55,480 nucleotides of DNA from Apostichopus californicus (GCA_020650975.1 JAIPMN010000654.1:1-55480), one strand, 5' to 3'. Positions 51,701 to 55,480 are shown, numbered from the stretch's first letter. Program-made: numbers and translations. The notes: generated by a model not told the origin, from the letters alone.

Positions 51701-54700
51701 TTCTTGTTGCCCCAAGAGTTCACAAAAGAAGACCCATTTCAGCTGTGACGTCGGACAGAAGGCATGAAAGCAGTGTATGAATGTCCTCTGACACTCGTCG
51801 ATGATGTCCTCCTCCAGGATTATCGCTGACGGCGTCAGCTTCTTCTCCTTCTTCCGCTGGGCAAACTGAGAGGATCCTTCGAGGATATTCCGCAGCAGTT
51901 TACACGTGGATGATATACACTGAGGCAGTTGATTGGTATTGCTGGGTTTGACTTTCTTGCTAGTGGCTGGACAGTGAAACACAAAATGGATATGTAGCTG
52001 AAACGGACATTTTTAACATGAACCTAAAACGCTTACAAAAAAAGTCAAAACTAAAACTACTCCCATTCCGTTACGAAAGGATCGACAATGACATTTCCTG
52101 CCAAAATTTGTAAGCAATGCAAACTCTCCCTTGTTGAGTATTTAAGAATAACAGCAGTCAAGAAATTTGTGAAAATAATATGCACTGTTCCAGACGTCTG
52201 TTTAAGTCATGGAATTTGATATAGCTTCTTGCTATATCAAGTCTTCTTGCTGATTAAGTCATGAGACAAAAAAATTTCAAACAGCTTAGCGCTGGTTAAG
52301 ATATTGTTACTTTAAACTACAACTTAAGTTGCATTTTTCATTCAAGAATTTCCAGTTATGGCAGCTGCTGAGAATAATTAGTTACAAGTTCTATATTTAA
52401 TTTATTAAAATAATTAAATTAAATCAAAACATAATTTAATTTAATTTAATTTAAAATTCAGCTAATTACAGACTCCCATAATTGGTTAAAGTACATCTGA
52501 CATATGGTGGCATAAAATTCCATCTCTACAACTAACAAGATATGTAATGAAAATCACCGAAATCTGGGGGAAATCGCTTCAATTGACAGAAATTAGACAA
52601 ATGGTAATGGTTAAAGTGACTACTCTTATGGAATTGAGTAATGCCTTCAATCCCCTCACTCCCAACCCCCTGCCTGTCTCTTTCTTCTACTTCATCCCTT
52701 ATCTCCTTACCGCTATTTTCTGAGCTATACAACTAATGCATACATGTACTAACACTAGTTCAGAAGCACACTTTAAAATCTTATCATAAATCTGGGCAGT
52801 ATTTTCAAAACAAAGTATGATAAAGGAAGGATTAAAAGGTTACCAGGGTTTGGAAACACGTCACAGACAAAGCTTTTGGTTAGTCTGAGACAAGCAGTGC
52901 AGATGTAACTGAGTCGTGTGAGGTCCTTGAGAATCGGTTGTTGCTCCTCCTCTTTGGCCAGATTACTGAACTGCTGCATCTTCTCAGAGAATGTAACCCA
53001 CGCCCATTGTAAGAGGAGTAACAGGGACTCGAAGGCCTCCTACGGTAAAAAAAAAAAATACAACAAACGCATAAGTTGTTATCTTGATATGCCAACATCA
53101 TGATTTTCTTAAATTATTGTTTCTGAATTTCAGAAATTTGAAACAAATTTCTCTGCTCTTTCTACAATTTTGTTTTTTCTAAATATGACTTCCAAAGAAT
53201 ATATAGCCGGGAATGTGGTTCAGACGAGTTACCAGTGTACTATCGACTAAGCTATCCAGTTTAATATTGCTGATTCCATAATGTGCCCGATCTCTGTTAG
53301 CCGTTTCTGTACACCACCTATACATACTCATAAAATGTATCAACTCCTTTGGAAAATGGTTCTCCTGGCCCGGTTTTGTATTTGGTTAACACTGGTTCGT
53401 GTCTTTAGTTACACGGTATGAAACATACTTTTGGTGCCTGACTACCCCCTTTAGCAAAGAAAAGGCTAATATGGGCCAACCATAACTGACAGTTAAAATT
53501 TGATATACATCAATATTTGTCAGTGTTCAAAAACAAATATACTAGGTTAAAAATGTTCACTCTAAACATTAATTACCAAATTAGCTACACATTAATGAGA
53601 TGGAAAAAACATGTGATAAAAAGGAATATCCAACATAAGACAAAGTTAAAAGATTTTGATGAAATGGTAACATTCATGTGCAATACTACCAATTCTACAA
53701 TCACTTTAATTTACCTCGAATACAGAAATATATATATGAGTCAGCAAAATCAATCTGGCTGTTACTTCCAGCTAGTTTGAGTGAAGTGACTCACATGTAC
53801 ATAAAGAGTACATTTAATTTATGGTGGCATAAAATCCCACATCCTATGCTTCAAGGTCTGGGAGGAACAGCCACCAAAATGAGGTTAAGACAACTATGTG
53901 AAATTTTCCCACTAATGACACCATCAATGACATTCATGTGCAAGCAGAGTAATGCTAAATATATAGTTGCTTAAATAATAATATCCATGAAATCATGATT
54001 TTAAAGGAACAGACAACAGAAACAGGCTCACATTGAATGTATGAAACTCTCCCACTTTTGACACCATCCATCACAATCCCACATTTTTGGAGCAATATTA
54101 ATTAATCACACATTCATACCAATTAAGGTAATATTAACAAATTGTGGCATAAATTTTTATATATAAAAAAAAGAAGCATCTGAAGTATACCTACCAGTAA
54201 TATATTAAGCAGAGCATTATTTCCATTTTTTAAAAGATTTTCACCTATTTTTAAATAAAACAAAAACTCTTAGCAAACTGCTTATCCACTAAAGAGCCTG
54301 TGTAATAGATTTTGTAAAAGTAAGTGGGCCGGACGTTTTGATCCTAGCGGGATCTTCCTTTCTTTTCTATTCTTCTCTCCACCCTTTGTCAACTAATCCT
54401 CTTACATCAATCTCTTTTGTGTTCACCACGGTCATTAACCTATCCGTATTTTGCACTTGTATTTTGTCCCTTGTAGTTTCTGTTACTTGTCATTCAGCCT
54501 CCGAAGAAGATCCTGCCAGGATCGAAACGTCAGGCCCACCTACTTTTACACATACTGTTACTTTTAAGAGTTACTCACCGGTGACACGGTACAGGAGAAT
54601 GCACTTGTTAGAATGTGAAGAGGAAAATCTGTCCCCTTTGGTTGAGGTGTGACCTCTTGCTCTGGATGTGGTAATCTGGAAGATTAAGAAAGAACCTCCA

Positions 54701-55180
54701 AATATTTCTGTTTGTTTGGTTGTCAATGGAAAGAGCTTTTCTTTTCTACTTTCACAGAGTGCATTGCCAGTGGATAAAATAGAATTTAGAAGCAACCATT
54801 GAGATGAAATTCATAATGCGATGCAGACACAGCCTTGTTTTACCGACAGCACTGACGAGAAACCGATGTAGTTGGTGCTCTCTGACTTCTTGTCTGCCAT
54901 CGCATGCCATCGAATGCCATCCAATGCATCCCTCCAACCAAATGCCAAACTGATGCTGTAAATGCTACAACAGGTTCTATATCTTGTTTTAGTCCACAGC
55001 AGGCAACTGTCCATCTAAATGACTTCATAAAATGTCACATTCAATGTTACTTTGCTACAATAAAACTGTAGATACAATAGATCACTTGAAATCTACCTGT
55101 AGTATATCTTAGGGATCTGTCCGGCACTGACATCTGTACCATTGTTGGATTTCCTGGAGCTCAGAAACTGGAATGTTATC
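18661..55180 (-). CDS. MYCBP2: MYCBP2/PAM/Highwire/RPM-1 E3 ubiquitin ligase, C-terminal two thirds (50 exons)
   Basis: Giant neuronal RING-type E3 known in animals to control synapse growth and axon degeneration through DLK and NMNAT turnover. Fifty exons in this window join with no phase error to 9,466 bases: a partial codon, then 3,154 codons and TGA. Domains in order, by residue of the window fragment: end of PHR1 (1-28), PHR2 (about 362-532), a conserved beta-rich module (about 620-820), filamin-like Ig (about 910-1080), repeated short beta modules (about 1110-1330), disordered Ser/Pro-rich stretch, Cys-rich zinc module, DOC domain (about 2190-2340), RING (about 2900-2953) and tandem-cysteine domain (about 2953-3154). 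The cysteines that act in the RING-Cys-relay mechanism are present. The RCC1-like N-terminal part is beyond the right edge. Confidence 0.97.
18825..18892. repeat. 16-bp tandem repeat CAACTGATCGACTGAT
   Basis: About four units at 18835-18883 bounded by GATGTTAGGA/TCAACTGATGTTAGG. Each unit contains the self-complementary TGATCA or GATC, so the array can fold. It lies 50-115 bases before the acceptor of the last MYCBP2 exon. Confidence 0.85.
19228..19720. repeat. tandem duplication containing the 3' half of MYCBP2 exon w49
   Basis: A 228-bp unit carries the last ~115 bases of exon w49, its donor and following intron. The true exon is the right-hand copy; a second copy (about 19362-19470) retains a donor (GCTG|GTGAGT) but has an extra base in CATGATAAAGTTTC that shifts the frame, and lacks the 5' half. 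A third, partial copy begins at 19228. Confidence 0.88.
19362..19480 (-). pseudogene. duplicated pseudo-exon fragment of MYCBP2 w49
   Basis: Reads [15 protein letters not shown], nearly identical to the genuine exon end ([15 protein letters not shown]), but is frameshifted upstream by one inserted base and has no acceptor. It should not be spliced into mRNA. Confidence 0.85.
19594..19759 (-). CDS. MYCBP2: MYCBP2 exon w49 (tandem-cysteine domain, second relay cysteine)
   Basis: Reads [18 protein letters not shown]...[17 protein letters not shown]. The Cys of YFCFG corresponds to human Cys4572, the cysteine that transfers ubiquitin to threonine; the following Phe and the His of PCHD match human Phe4573 and His4583 by alignment from memory. 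Phase 0 in, phase 1 out. Confidence 0.97.
20053..20166 (-). CDS. MYCBP2: MYCBP2 exon w48 (mediator loop, first relay cysteine)
   Basis: [17 protein letters not shown] then [18 protein letters not shown]. The Cys of EARC corresponds to human Cys4520, first cysteine of the relay, and the Glu of AELIC to human Glu4534. Two extra residues lie between them relative to my recollection of human. Phase 0 both ends. Confidence 0.97.
20505..20530 (+). repeat. uninterrupted run of 26 G
   Basis: Homopolymer in the intron between w47 and w48. On the transcribed RNA of MYCBP2 it is a C run; on the opposite strand it could form a G-quadruplex. Length in an assembly is unreliable. Confidence 0.9.
20637..20846 (-). 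CDS. MYCBP2: MYCBP2 exon w47 (between RING and tandem-cysteine domain)
   Basis: Starts [15 protein letters not shown], contains the very conserved [16 protein letters not shown] and ends [14 protein letters not shown], the first tandem-cysteine zinc ligands. Phase 0 both ends. Confidence 0.97.
21038..21145 (-). CDS. MYCBP2: MYCBP2 exon w46 (RING, second half)
   Basis: [20 protein letters not shown] followed by [14 protein letters not shown] zinc ligands Cys, His, His, Cys, Cys, Cys. Phase 0 both ends. Confidence 0.97.
21810..21995 (-). CDS. MYCBP2: MYCBP2 exon w45 (RING, first half)
   Basis: [19 protein letters not shown] and then [10 protein letters not shown], the first RING cysteine pair that recruits E2. 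Phase 0 both ends; donor CAG|GTATGT. Confidence 0.97.
22162..22268 (-). CDS. MYCBP2: MYCBP2 exon w44
   Basis: Short Cys-rich exon, [19 protein letters not shown] to CLDPECK, directly N-terminal to the RING exons. Phase 1 in, phase 0 out. Confidence 0.93.
22325..22428. repeat. tandem repeat of about 21 bp (CACATACATGTAATGTCACACT)
   Basis: Four to five slightly diverged units in the intron upstream of w44. Confidence 0.85.
22525..22660 (-). CDS. MYCBP2: MYCBP2 exon w43
   Basis: [20 protein letters not shown] to [14 protein letters not shown], highly conserved in the family. Phase 0 in, phase 1 out. Confidence 0.96.
23555..23683 (-). CDS. MYCBP2: MYCBP2 exon w42 (B-box-like zinc module)
   Basis: [20 protein letters not shown] then [11 protein letters not shown]: regularly spaced Cys/His pairs as in B-box-like zinc modules before the RING. 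43 codons, phase 0 both ends. Confidence 0.96.
24266..24373 (-). CDS. MYCBP2: MYCBP2 exon w41
   Basis: [19 protein letters not shown] then a variable tail ending KTPSKEK; the first part is a near match to human LWLALASLCVLDQDHVDRL. Phase 0 both ends; donor AAA|GTAAGT. Confidence 0.95.
24804..24923 (-). CDS. MYCBP2: MYCBP2 exon w40
   Basis: [20 protein letters not shown] to [11 protein letters not shown]; helical segment conserved in position and phase. Phase 0 both ends; donor ACG|GTAAAA. Confidence 0.9.
25351..25492 (-). CDS. MYCBP2: MYCBP2 exon w39
   Basis: Acidic/proline-rich start then [20 protein letters not shown], resembling the HWW...TPTQISEIIIKLIKDM segment of human. Phase 2 in, phase 0 out. 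Confidence 0.93.
25917..26188 (-). CDS. MYCBP2: MYCBP2 exon w38
   Basis: [29 protein letters not shown] and [19 protein letters not shown]: helical repeat region C-terminal to the DOC domain. Phase 0 in, phase 2 out. Confidence 0.95.
26664..26945 (-). CDS. MYCBP2: MYCBP2 exon w37
   Basis: [20 protein letters not shown] to [15 protein letters not shown] and [15 protein letters not shown], strongly conserved helices. 94 codons, phase 0 both ends. Confidence 0.96.
27240..27297. repeat. two tandem copies of AATTCTAATCCATC plus C run
   Basis: A 27-bp unit ending in 13-14 C is present twice in the intron upstream of w37. Confidence 0.85.
27500..27632. repeat. degenerate CCCTA-type simple repeat
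   Basis: About 130 bases of CCCTA/CCTAC/CCTTA pentamers in the intron between w36 and w37. It is not the CCCTAA telomere hexamer. Confidence 0.8.
27706..27786 (-). CDS. MYCBP2: MYCBP2 exon w36
   Basis: 27 codons, [20 protein letters not shown] to NLQKQ, a near match to the human segment DADLKEHMVGIIFSRSKLTNLQKQ region. Phase 0 both ends. Confidence 0.96.
28093..28259 (-). CDS. MYCBP2: MYCBP2 exon w35
   Basis: [20 protein letters not shown] is conserved; the rest is a variable linker ending SGSEDG. Phase 1 in, phase 0 out. Confidence 0.94.
28775..29000 (-). CDS. MYCBP2: MYCBP2 exon w34 (DOC/APC10-like domain, second half)
   Basis: [30 protein letters not shown] and [10 protein letters not shown]: beta strands of the DOC (APC10-like) jellyroll, a ligand or substrate binding module in E3s. 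Phase 0 in, phase 1 out. Confidence 0.95.
29261..29485 (-). CDS. MYCBP2: MYCBP2 exon w33 (DOC domain, first half)
   Basis: [19 protein letters not shown] then [20 protein letters not shown], the hallmark DOC sequence of MYCBP2, ending HIDNSRDLR. Phase 0 both ends. I chose the acceptor CGAAG at 29486-29487 as the first AG after the pyrimidine tract; an alternative CTCAG 12 bases further in would remove four residues and stay in frame. Confidence 0.94.
29872..30174 (-). CDS. MYCBP2: MYCBP2 exon w32
   Basis: [39 protein letters not shown] and [20 protein letters not shown], conserved in order with human. Phase 0 both ends. The donor GAG|GTTGGT is weak. Confidence 0.93.
30768..30941 (-). CDS. 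MYCBP2: MYCBP2 exon w31
   Basis: [20 protein letters not shown] conserved, followed by a Glu/Lys-rich disordered tail. Phase 0 both ends. Its 5' end and acceptor are tandemly copied upstream. Confidence 0.95.
30918..31200. repeat. 57-bp tandem repeat copying the w31 acceptor and first codons
   Basis: Five copies at spacing exactly 57: starts 30918 (inside the exon), 30975, 31032, 31089 and 31146. Each intronic copy carries TACAG|GCACTGAATTGGTTGCTAAG, that is an AG acceptor plus codons for ALNWLLRS, then runs into a stop (TTTACATTTGA). Four decoy acceptors therefore stand in front of the real one. Confidence 0.95.
31844..32034 (-). CDS. MYCBP2: MYCBP2 exon w30
   Basis: [18 protein letters not shown] and [19 protein letters not shown], the latter closely matching human. 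Phase 1 in, phase 0 out; donor CAA|GTAAGC. Confidence 0.95.
32360..32536 (-). CDS. MYCBP2: MYCBP2 exon w29
   Basis: Ser/Arg-rich low-conservation segment ([20 protein letters not shown] to [12 protein letters not shown]). Supported by phase (1 in, 1 out), splice sites and position rather than strong similarity. Confidence 0.88.
33045..33357 (-). CDS. MYCBP2: MYCBP2 exon w28
   Basis: Lys-rich start ([15 protein letters not shown]) then [20 protein letters not shown], matching human [20 protein letters not shown], then a variable tail. Phase 0 in, phase 1 out. Confidence 0.94.
33785..33915. repeat. degenerate GTAGGG-type simple repeat
   Basis: Purine-rich GGTAGGG/GATAGGG stretch in the intron just past the w27 donor, similar in kind to the CCCTA tract at 27.5 kb but on the other strand. 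Confidence 0.65.
33936..35263 (-). CDS. MYCBP2: MYCBP2 exon w27 (large exon: disordered region plus zinc module)
   Basis: 1,328 bases, 442 codons, by far the largest exon. It begins [19 protein letters not shown], passes through a long Ser/Pro/Lys-rich disordered stretch, then [20 protein letters not shown] (nearly identical to human), [33 protein letters not shown] and the Cys-rich [18 protein letters not shown] with HPGCGRN and [13 protein letters not shown]. Phase 1 in, phase 0 out. Rapidly diverging linkers alternate with invariant blocks. Open frames on the plus strand here are shadows of this G/C-richer coding exon. Confidence 0.97.
35264..36212 (-). other. MYCBP2 intron w26-w27 with a dispersed direct repeat
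   Basis: A stretch of about 110 bases at 35600-35715 is repeated imperfectly at 36100-36198 in the same orientation (shared TACATAC.ATGTG.CACTT and TTTTGTAATGTAAAA). Two C runs lie near 35862 and 35881. No exon. Confidence 0.75.
36213..36492 (-). CDS. MYCBP2: MYCBP2 exon w26 (short beta module)
   Basis: [20 protein letters not shown] with [16 protein letters not shown] matches the human module SEGTWVQLD...GEAWSLARDRGGNQYL. A Gly/Ser-rich tail follows. Phase 0 in, phase 1 out. Confidence 0.95.
36691..36953 (+). mobile_element. tRNA-derived SINE
   Basis: Starts with a degenerate tRNA head: TTAGCTCAGTGGTTAACGCC is an A box, CAGTTCGAGTC a B box, and TGGAGTG/CACTCCA mimics an acceptor stem, but the anticodon arm does not pair. 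A non-tRNA body follows and the element ends in a (CATA)n tail at about 36910-36953. Lies in the w25-w26 intron, opposite to the gene. Confidence 0.8.
37196..37378 (-). mobile_element. truncated copy of an inverted-repeat element with hammerhead-like terminus
   Basis: Shares its whole length with the element at 54313-54552, best seen by translating both: NPLTSIS, VTCH and [11 protein letters not shown] recur. On the minus strand its end reads GCCTTTGAAGAAGATCCTGCG then AGGATCGAAACGTCAGGCC: the palindrome GATCCT..AGGATC followed by GAAACGTC and flanked by GCCT/AGGC. The other terminus is missing. Confidence 0.75.
37408..37538 (-). CDS. MYCBP2: MYCBP2 exon w25
   Basis: [20 protein letters not shown] to [14 protein letters not shown], close to human [20 protein letters not shown]. 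Phase 1 in, phase 0 out. Confidence 0.96.
37832..37928 (-). CDS. MYCBP2: MYCBP2 exon w24 (acidic linker)
   Basis: [20 protein letters not shown] to ETLETL, a short acidic linker. EPK after the preceding module matches human in position. Phase 0 in, phase 1 out. Confidence 0.9.
38620..38760 (-). CDS. MYCBP2: MYCBP2 exon w23 (short beta module)
   Basis: [17 protein letters not shown] and [20 protein letters not shown], matching human DDGVWLRLND...EAWCLSFNQHLGKSLLVPVD. Phase 0 both ends. Confidence 0.96.
39264..39380 (-). CDS. MYCBP2: MYCBP2 exon w22
   Basis: [20 protein letters not shown] then [17 protein letters not shown], closely conserved. Phase 0 both ends. The donor GAG|GTGCTA is weak. 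Confidence 0.95.
39707..39795 (-). CDS. MYCBP2: MYCBP2 exon w21
   Basis: [20 protein letters not shown] to QEVKAK, end of the filamin-like Ig and linker; PP followed by a Lys-rich end as in human. Phase 1 in, phase 0 out. Confidence 0.9.
39926..40041 (-). CDS. MYCBP2: MYCBP2 exon w20 (filamin-like Ig domain)
   Basis: [20 protein letters not shown] then VRVDGYQV: the DGTY..WTP...G.Y signature of filamin-type Ig repeats. Phase 2 in, phase 1 out. Confidence 0.96.
40436..40742. repeat. 87-bp tandem repeat copying the 3' end and donor of exon w19
   Basis: TTCTTACCTGGAC.ATGGCATG occurs at spacing 87 with donors at 40700-40701 (real), 40613-40614 and 40526-40527. Each copy carries the last ~40 coding bases ([10 protein letters not shown]) plus donor and start of intron. 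A partial further copy precedes at about 40480. Confidence 0.92.
40702..40943 (-). CDS. MYCBP2: MYCBP2 exon w19 (filamin-like Ig domain region)
   Basis: Disordered start ([17 protein letters not shown]), [31 protein letters not shown]. The last block matches human YMSITAMKPFENYSFEELRF. Phase 0 in, phase 2 out. Confidence 0.96.
40944..41926 (-). other. MYCBP2 intron w18-w19, nothing else seen
   Basis: About 980 bases of A/T-rich intron without recognisable repeats. Confidence 0.55.
41927..42071 (-). CDS. MYCBP2: MYCBP2 exon w18
   Basis: [20 protein letters not shown] then [19 protein letters not shown]: the conserved WLQPDSY block and the first strands of the filamin-like repeat (TRDQYG). 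Phase 2 in, phase 0 out; donor AAG|GTGCAT is weak. Confidence 0.95.
42459..42631 (-). CDS. MYCBP2: MYCBP2 exon w17
   Basis: [20 protein letters not shown] then [20 protein letters not shown] and SGGRLA, aligned throughout with human. Phase 0 in, phase 2 out. Confidence 0.95.
43192..43193 (-). other. MYCBP2: GC donor of a GC-AG intron (w16-w17)
   Basis: The splice junction reads CAGGAG|GCAAGTTGT. No GT fits the phase here, and AG|GCAAGT is the usual context of functional GC donors. The partner acceptor is CTCAG before w17. Confidence 0.82.
43194..43334 (-). CDS. MYCBP2: MYCBP2 exon w16
   Basis: [20 protein letters not shown] to [10 protein letters not shown], matching human VIQLEKELANLGGVCAAAL. 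Phase 0 both ends; GC donor. Confidence 0.95.
43669..43787 (-). CDS. MYCBP2: MYCBP2 exon w15
   Basis: [20 protein letters not shown] then [10 protein letters not shown], close to human [18 protein letters not shown]. Phase 1 in, phase 0 out. Confidence 0.96.
43888..43965. repeat. tandem repeat CAGATCTGTAATCACAA (about 19 bp)
   Basis: Four slightly diverged units in the intron between w14 and w15. Confidence 0.8.
44018..44128. repeat. two tandem copies of a 55-bp unit next to the w14 donor
   Basis: CATCACTAATGTACTAGTGTG starts at 44018 and 44073; the second copy ends about 8 bases from the w14 donor. Confidence 0.9.
44137..44371 (-). CDS. MYCBP2: MYCBP2 exon w14
   Basis: [20 protein letters not shown] then [11 protein letters not shown], and [16 protein letters not shown]. 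Near match to human VTFPECVRWMTIEFDPQCGT; a beta-sandwich module after PHR2. Phase 0 in, phase 1 out. Confidence 0.96.
44484..45290. repeat. 62/63-bp minisatellite, about 13 units
   Basis: Unit AGGCAAACCTCAGCATATAT.. followed by GGTGAAGCTATGGCACAGTAAGAGGCACAT and a variable ACAATCATATTGC (63 bp) or GAGTCATCTTGC (62 bp) end. The first and last units are degenerate. Open frames on both strands are a by-product of a 63-base unit without stops. It fills most of the intron between w13 and w14. Confidence 0.95.
45338..45550 (-). CDS. MYCBP2: MYCBP2 exon w13
   Basis: [20 protein letters not shown] to [28 protein letters not shown] matches human ESEHPYKPA, the strand that opens the following module. 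Phase 0 both ends; donor AAG|GTAAAG. Confidence 0.95.
45690..45772. repeat. (TAA)n microsatellite, about 27 repeats
   Basis: Uninterrupted trinucleotide run in the intron between w12 and w13; the poly-isoleucine frames here are artefacts. Confidence 0.95.
45773..46394 (-). other. MYCBP2 intron w12-w13, nothing else seen
   Basis: A/T-rich intron without recognisable coding or repeat structure beyond the microsatellite. Confidence 0.5.
46395..46495 (-). CDS. MYCBP2: MYCBP2 exon w12
   Basis: [20 protein letters not shown] then [12 protein letters not shown], matching human [20 protein letters not shown]. Phase 1 in, phase 0 out. Confidence 0.95.
46789..46937 (-). CDS. MYCBP2: MYCBP2 exon w11
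   Basis: [20 protein letters not shown] then [20 protein letters not shown]; helical linker after PHR2. Phase 2 in, phase 1 out. Confidence 0.92.
47404..47582 (-). CDS. MYCBP2: MYCBP2 exon w10 (PHR2, C-terminal part)
   Basis: [50 protein letters not shown]: the closing strands of a PHR beta-sandwich. Phase 0 in, phase 2 out; donor TATAA|GTAAGT. Confidence 0.97.
47583..48244 (-). other. MYCBP2 intron w9-w10 with a pyrimidine-rich repeat
   Basis: The plus strand at 47955-48110 consists of diverged CCTTCCCCACCCATTCC units of 18-20 bases. No exon. Confidence 0.75.
48245..48373 (-). CDS. MYCBP2: MYCBP2 exon w9 (PHR2, middle)
   Basis: [20 protein letters not shown] then [12 protein letters not shown], middle strands of PHR2. 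Phase 0 both ends. Confidence 0.95.
48374..49088 (-). other. MYCBP2 intron w8-w9, nothing else seen
   Basis: About 715 bases of A/T-rich intron. Confidence 0.5.
49089..49292 (-). CDS. MYCBP2: MYCBP2 exon w8 (PHR2, N-terminal part)
   Basis: [20 protein letters not shown] then [20 protein letters not shown], matching human NTGNGSPDAICFSVDKPGIVI. Phase 0 both ends. Confidence 0.96.
49901..49996 (-). CDS. MYCBP2: MYCBP2 exon w7
   Basis: [20 protein letters not shown] then [12 protein letters not shown], corresponding to human NTCGLLASIVSELTA. Phase 0 both ends. Confidence 0.92.
50127..50222 (-). CDS. MYCBP2: MYCBP2 exon w6
   Basis: [20 protein letters not shown] then RTALEQ, corresponding to human MTSFREVLEKMLVIVVLPVR. 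Phase 0 both ends. Confidence 0.94.
50763..51008 (-). CDS. MYCBP2: MYCBP2 exon w5
   Basis: [20 protein letters not shown] (human LLAAVMSALCNPTVKLTS) and [14 protein letters not shown]. 82 codons, phase 0 both ends. Confidence 0.95.
51090..51320. repeat. degenerate tandem repeat GAGGACAAATGTAACCAACT
   Basis: Eight or so diverged units of about 25 bases in the intron between w4 and w5. Confidence 0.7.
51360..51690 (-). mobile_element. tRNA-derived SINE beside the w4 donor
   Basis: On the minus strand the head reads GTGGTAGCCAATCGTCGGAC.. and GGTTCGATTCCTGCC, a Pol III B box, followed by the widespread SINE block GTGTCCTTGGGCAAGATGC, and it ends in a (TTA)n tail at 51371-51397. The head starts about 8-10 bases after the w4 donor, in the same orientation as MYCBP2. 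Confidence 0.85.
51698..51966 (-). CDS. MYCBP2: MYCBP2 exon w4
   Basis: [19 protein letters not shown], then [40 protein letters not shown]. The last two blocks match human KRLTLTKIVLEEDVLDE and CFHAFYPTPALKW. Phase 1 in, phase 0 out; donor AAG|GTTTGT. Confidence 0.95.
51967..52843 (-). other. MYCBP2 intron w3-w4, nothing else seen
   Basis: About 880 bases, A/T-rich with an AATTTAATTT stretch near 52400-52455. Confidence 0.5.
52844..53039 (-). CDS. MYCBP2: MYCBP2 exon w3
   Basis: [20 protein letters not shown] then [20 protein letters not shown]; helical region between PHR1 and PHR2. Phase 0 in, phase 1 out. Confidence 0.92.
53040..54578 (-). other. MYCBP2 intron w2-w3
   Basis: 1.5-kb intron. 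It holds a faint tRNA-like remnant near 53206-53262 and the inverted-repeat element at 54313-54552. No exon seen; phases of w2 and w3 match without one. Confidence 0.65.
54313..54552 (+). mobile_element. 240-bp element with inverted ends and hammerhead-like motif
   Basis: Left end TGTAAAAGTAAGTGGGCC..GACGTTTTGATCC and right end GGATCGAAACGTCAGGCCCAC..TACTTTTACACA are inverted copies of about 38 bases. The right end contains CCGAAGAAGATCC, TGCC, AGGATCGAAACGTC. Same family as 37196-37378. It ends about 26 bases from the w2 donor. No coding capacity. Confidence 0.85.
54579..54675 (-). CDS. MYCBP2: MYCBP2 exon w2
   Basis: [20 protein letters not shown] then [12 protein letters not shown]. Chosen among three frames because it is the only one consistent with the phase of w1 (2) and w3 (0); the other open frame breaks the join. 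Confidence 0.88.
55097..55180 (-). CDS. MYCBP2: MYCBP2 exon w1 (end of PHR1)
   Basis: [20 protein letters not shown] then QIPKIYY: the closing strands of a PHR domain, parallel to GQIPQVLYY in exon w10. Phase 1 in, phase 2 out. First exon of the gene visible in the window. Confidence 0.93.
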
Positions 55181-55480
55181 CTACGGAGATGAAAGGAGAG
55201 ATAAAGATGCAACTAGTGGTACATTCACCTGCTGCCCTAGAAGAGTGCAGGGGACTTAATAATCCGCACACTAACTGGTCAAATCGACCCTGCATCCCTA
55301 CCCTGCAAAAGGTTCCTGACCATATATGTCATTTTTAAGGGAGAATATTGCATTTGAAAAACACACACAAGAACAAGAGCAGCAATGCTGCTGTATCTCC
55401 ATCTATATTATTTCCACTGATGTAAAATGCCATTGAAACATTTCATGATAAATAAAACAAGGTGATCCACCCCAAGTGTC
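55181..55480 (-). other. MYCBP2 intron running off the right edge
   Basis: No exon seen in the last 300 bases; the remaining upstream part of MYCBP2 must lie beyond the window. Confidence 0.7.

Noticed and set aside
53206..53262. tRNA-like sequence on the minus strand (GGATAGCTTAGTCGATAGTACACTGG region)
   Set aside because: Resembles an A box and anticodon arm but lacks a proper B box; at most an old SINE remnant.
54338..54652. 104-codon plus-strand open frame with a match to a minus-strand frame at 37.1-37.4 kb
   Set aside because: The shared peptide comes from two copies of the same non-coding inverted-repeat element, in opposite orientations.

Overview
The window is animal nuclear DNA: genes are split into many short exons with GT-AG introns, introns are A/T-rich and loaded with SINE-like and hAT-like elements, and there is no operon structure. 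Two recognisable protein genes lie tail to tail. The species cannot be read from the sequence. Gene content, a single histidyl-tRNA synthetase gene with cytosolic and mitochondrial first exons, and the repeat types fit a marine invertebrate, possibly an echinoderm (inference, low confidence).

Layout. 1-4089: intergenic, with one intact tRNA-Gln(CTG) gene at 643-714 and a non-autonomous hAT-type element at 1075-1461. 4090-13900 (+): histidyl-tRNA synthetase (HARS), 13 exons joining to 510 codons in perfect phase. An alternative first exon at 5025-5150 encodes a basic, acid-free leader and splices in frame to exon 2, so the gene very probably makes both cytosolic and mitochondrial enzyme. Its third intron is a textbook U12-type (minor spliceosome) intron. 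13901-18660: intergenic/3'UTR space between the convergent genes, with a second hAT-type element at 14874-15279. 18661-55180 (-): the C-terminal two thirds of the giant E3 ubiquitin ligase MYCBP2/PAM/Highwire/RPM-1. I resolved 50 consecutive exons (called w1-w50, numbered 5' to 3' on the minus strand) that join without a break into about 3,154 codons, from the end of the first PHR domain through the second PHR domain, filamin-like Ig domain, DOC domain, RING and tandem-cysteine catalytic domain to the stop codon. The 5' third of the gene lies beyond the right edge.

The two genes have no obvious functional link; they share a 3' intergenic region. No novel protein system is visible. The unusual material is in the non-coding DNA: several short tandem duplications copy a piece of a coding exon together with its splice site (near 19.2-19.7, 30.9-31.2 and 40.5-40.7 kb), creating decoy splice sites next to the real one. 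A repeat family present at 37.2 kb and 54.3-54.6 kb carries a conserved palindrome plus GAAACGTC core that resembles a minimal hammerhead ribozyme. A minisatellite of 62/63 bp at 44.5-45.3 kb is partly readable in frame from the upstream MYCBP2 exon. Exon coordinates were derived by hand from splice consensus, reading phase and recalled similarity to the human proteins; phase bookkeeping closes exactly for both genes.
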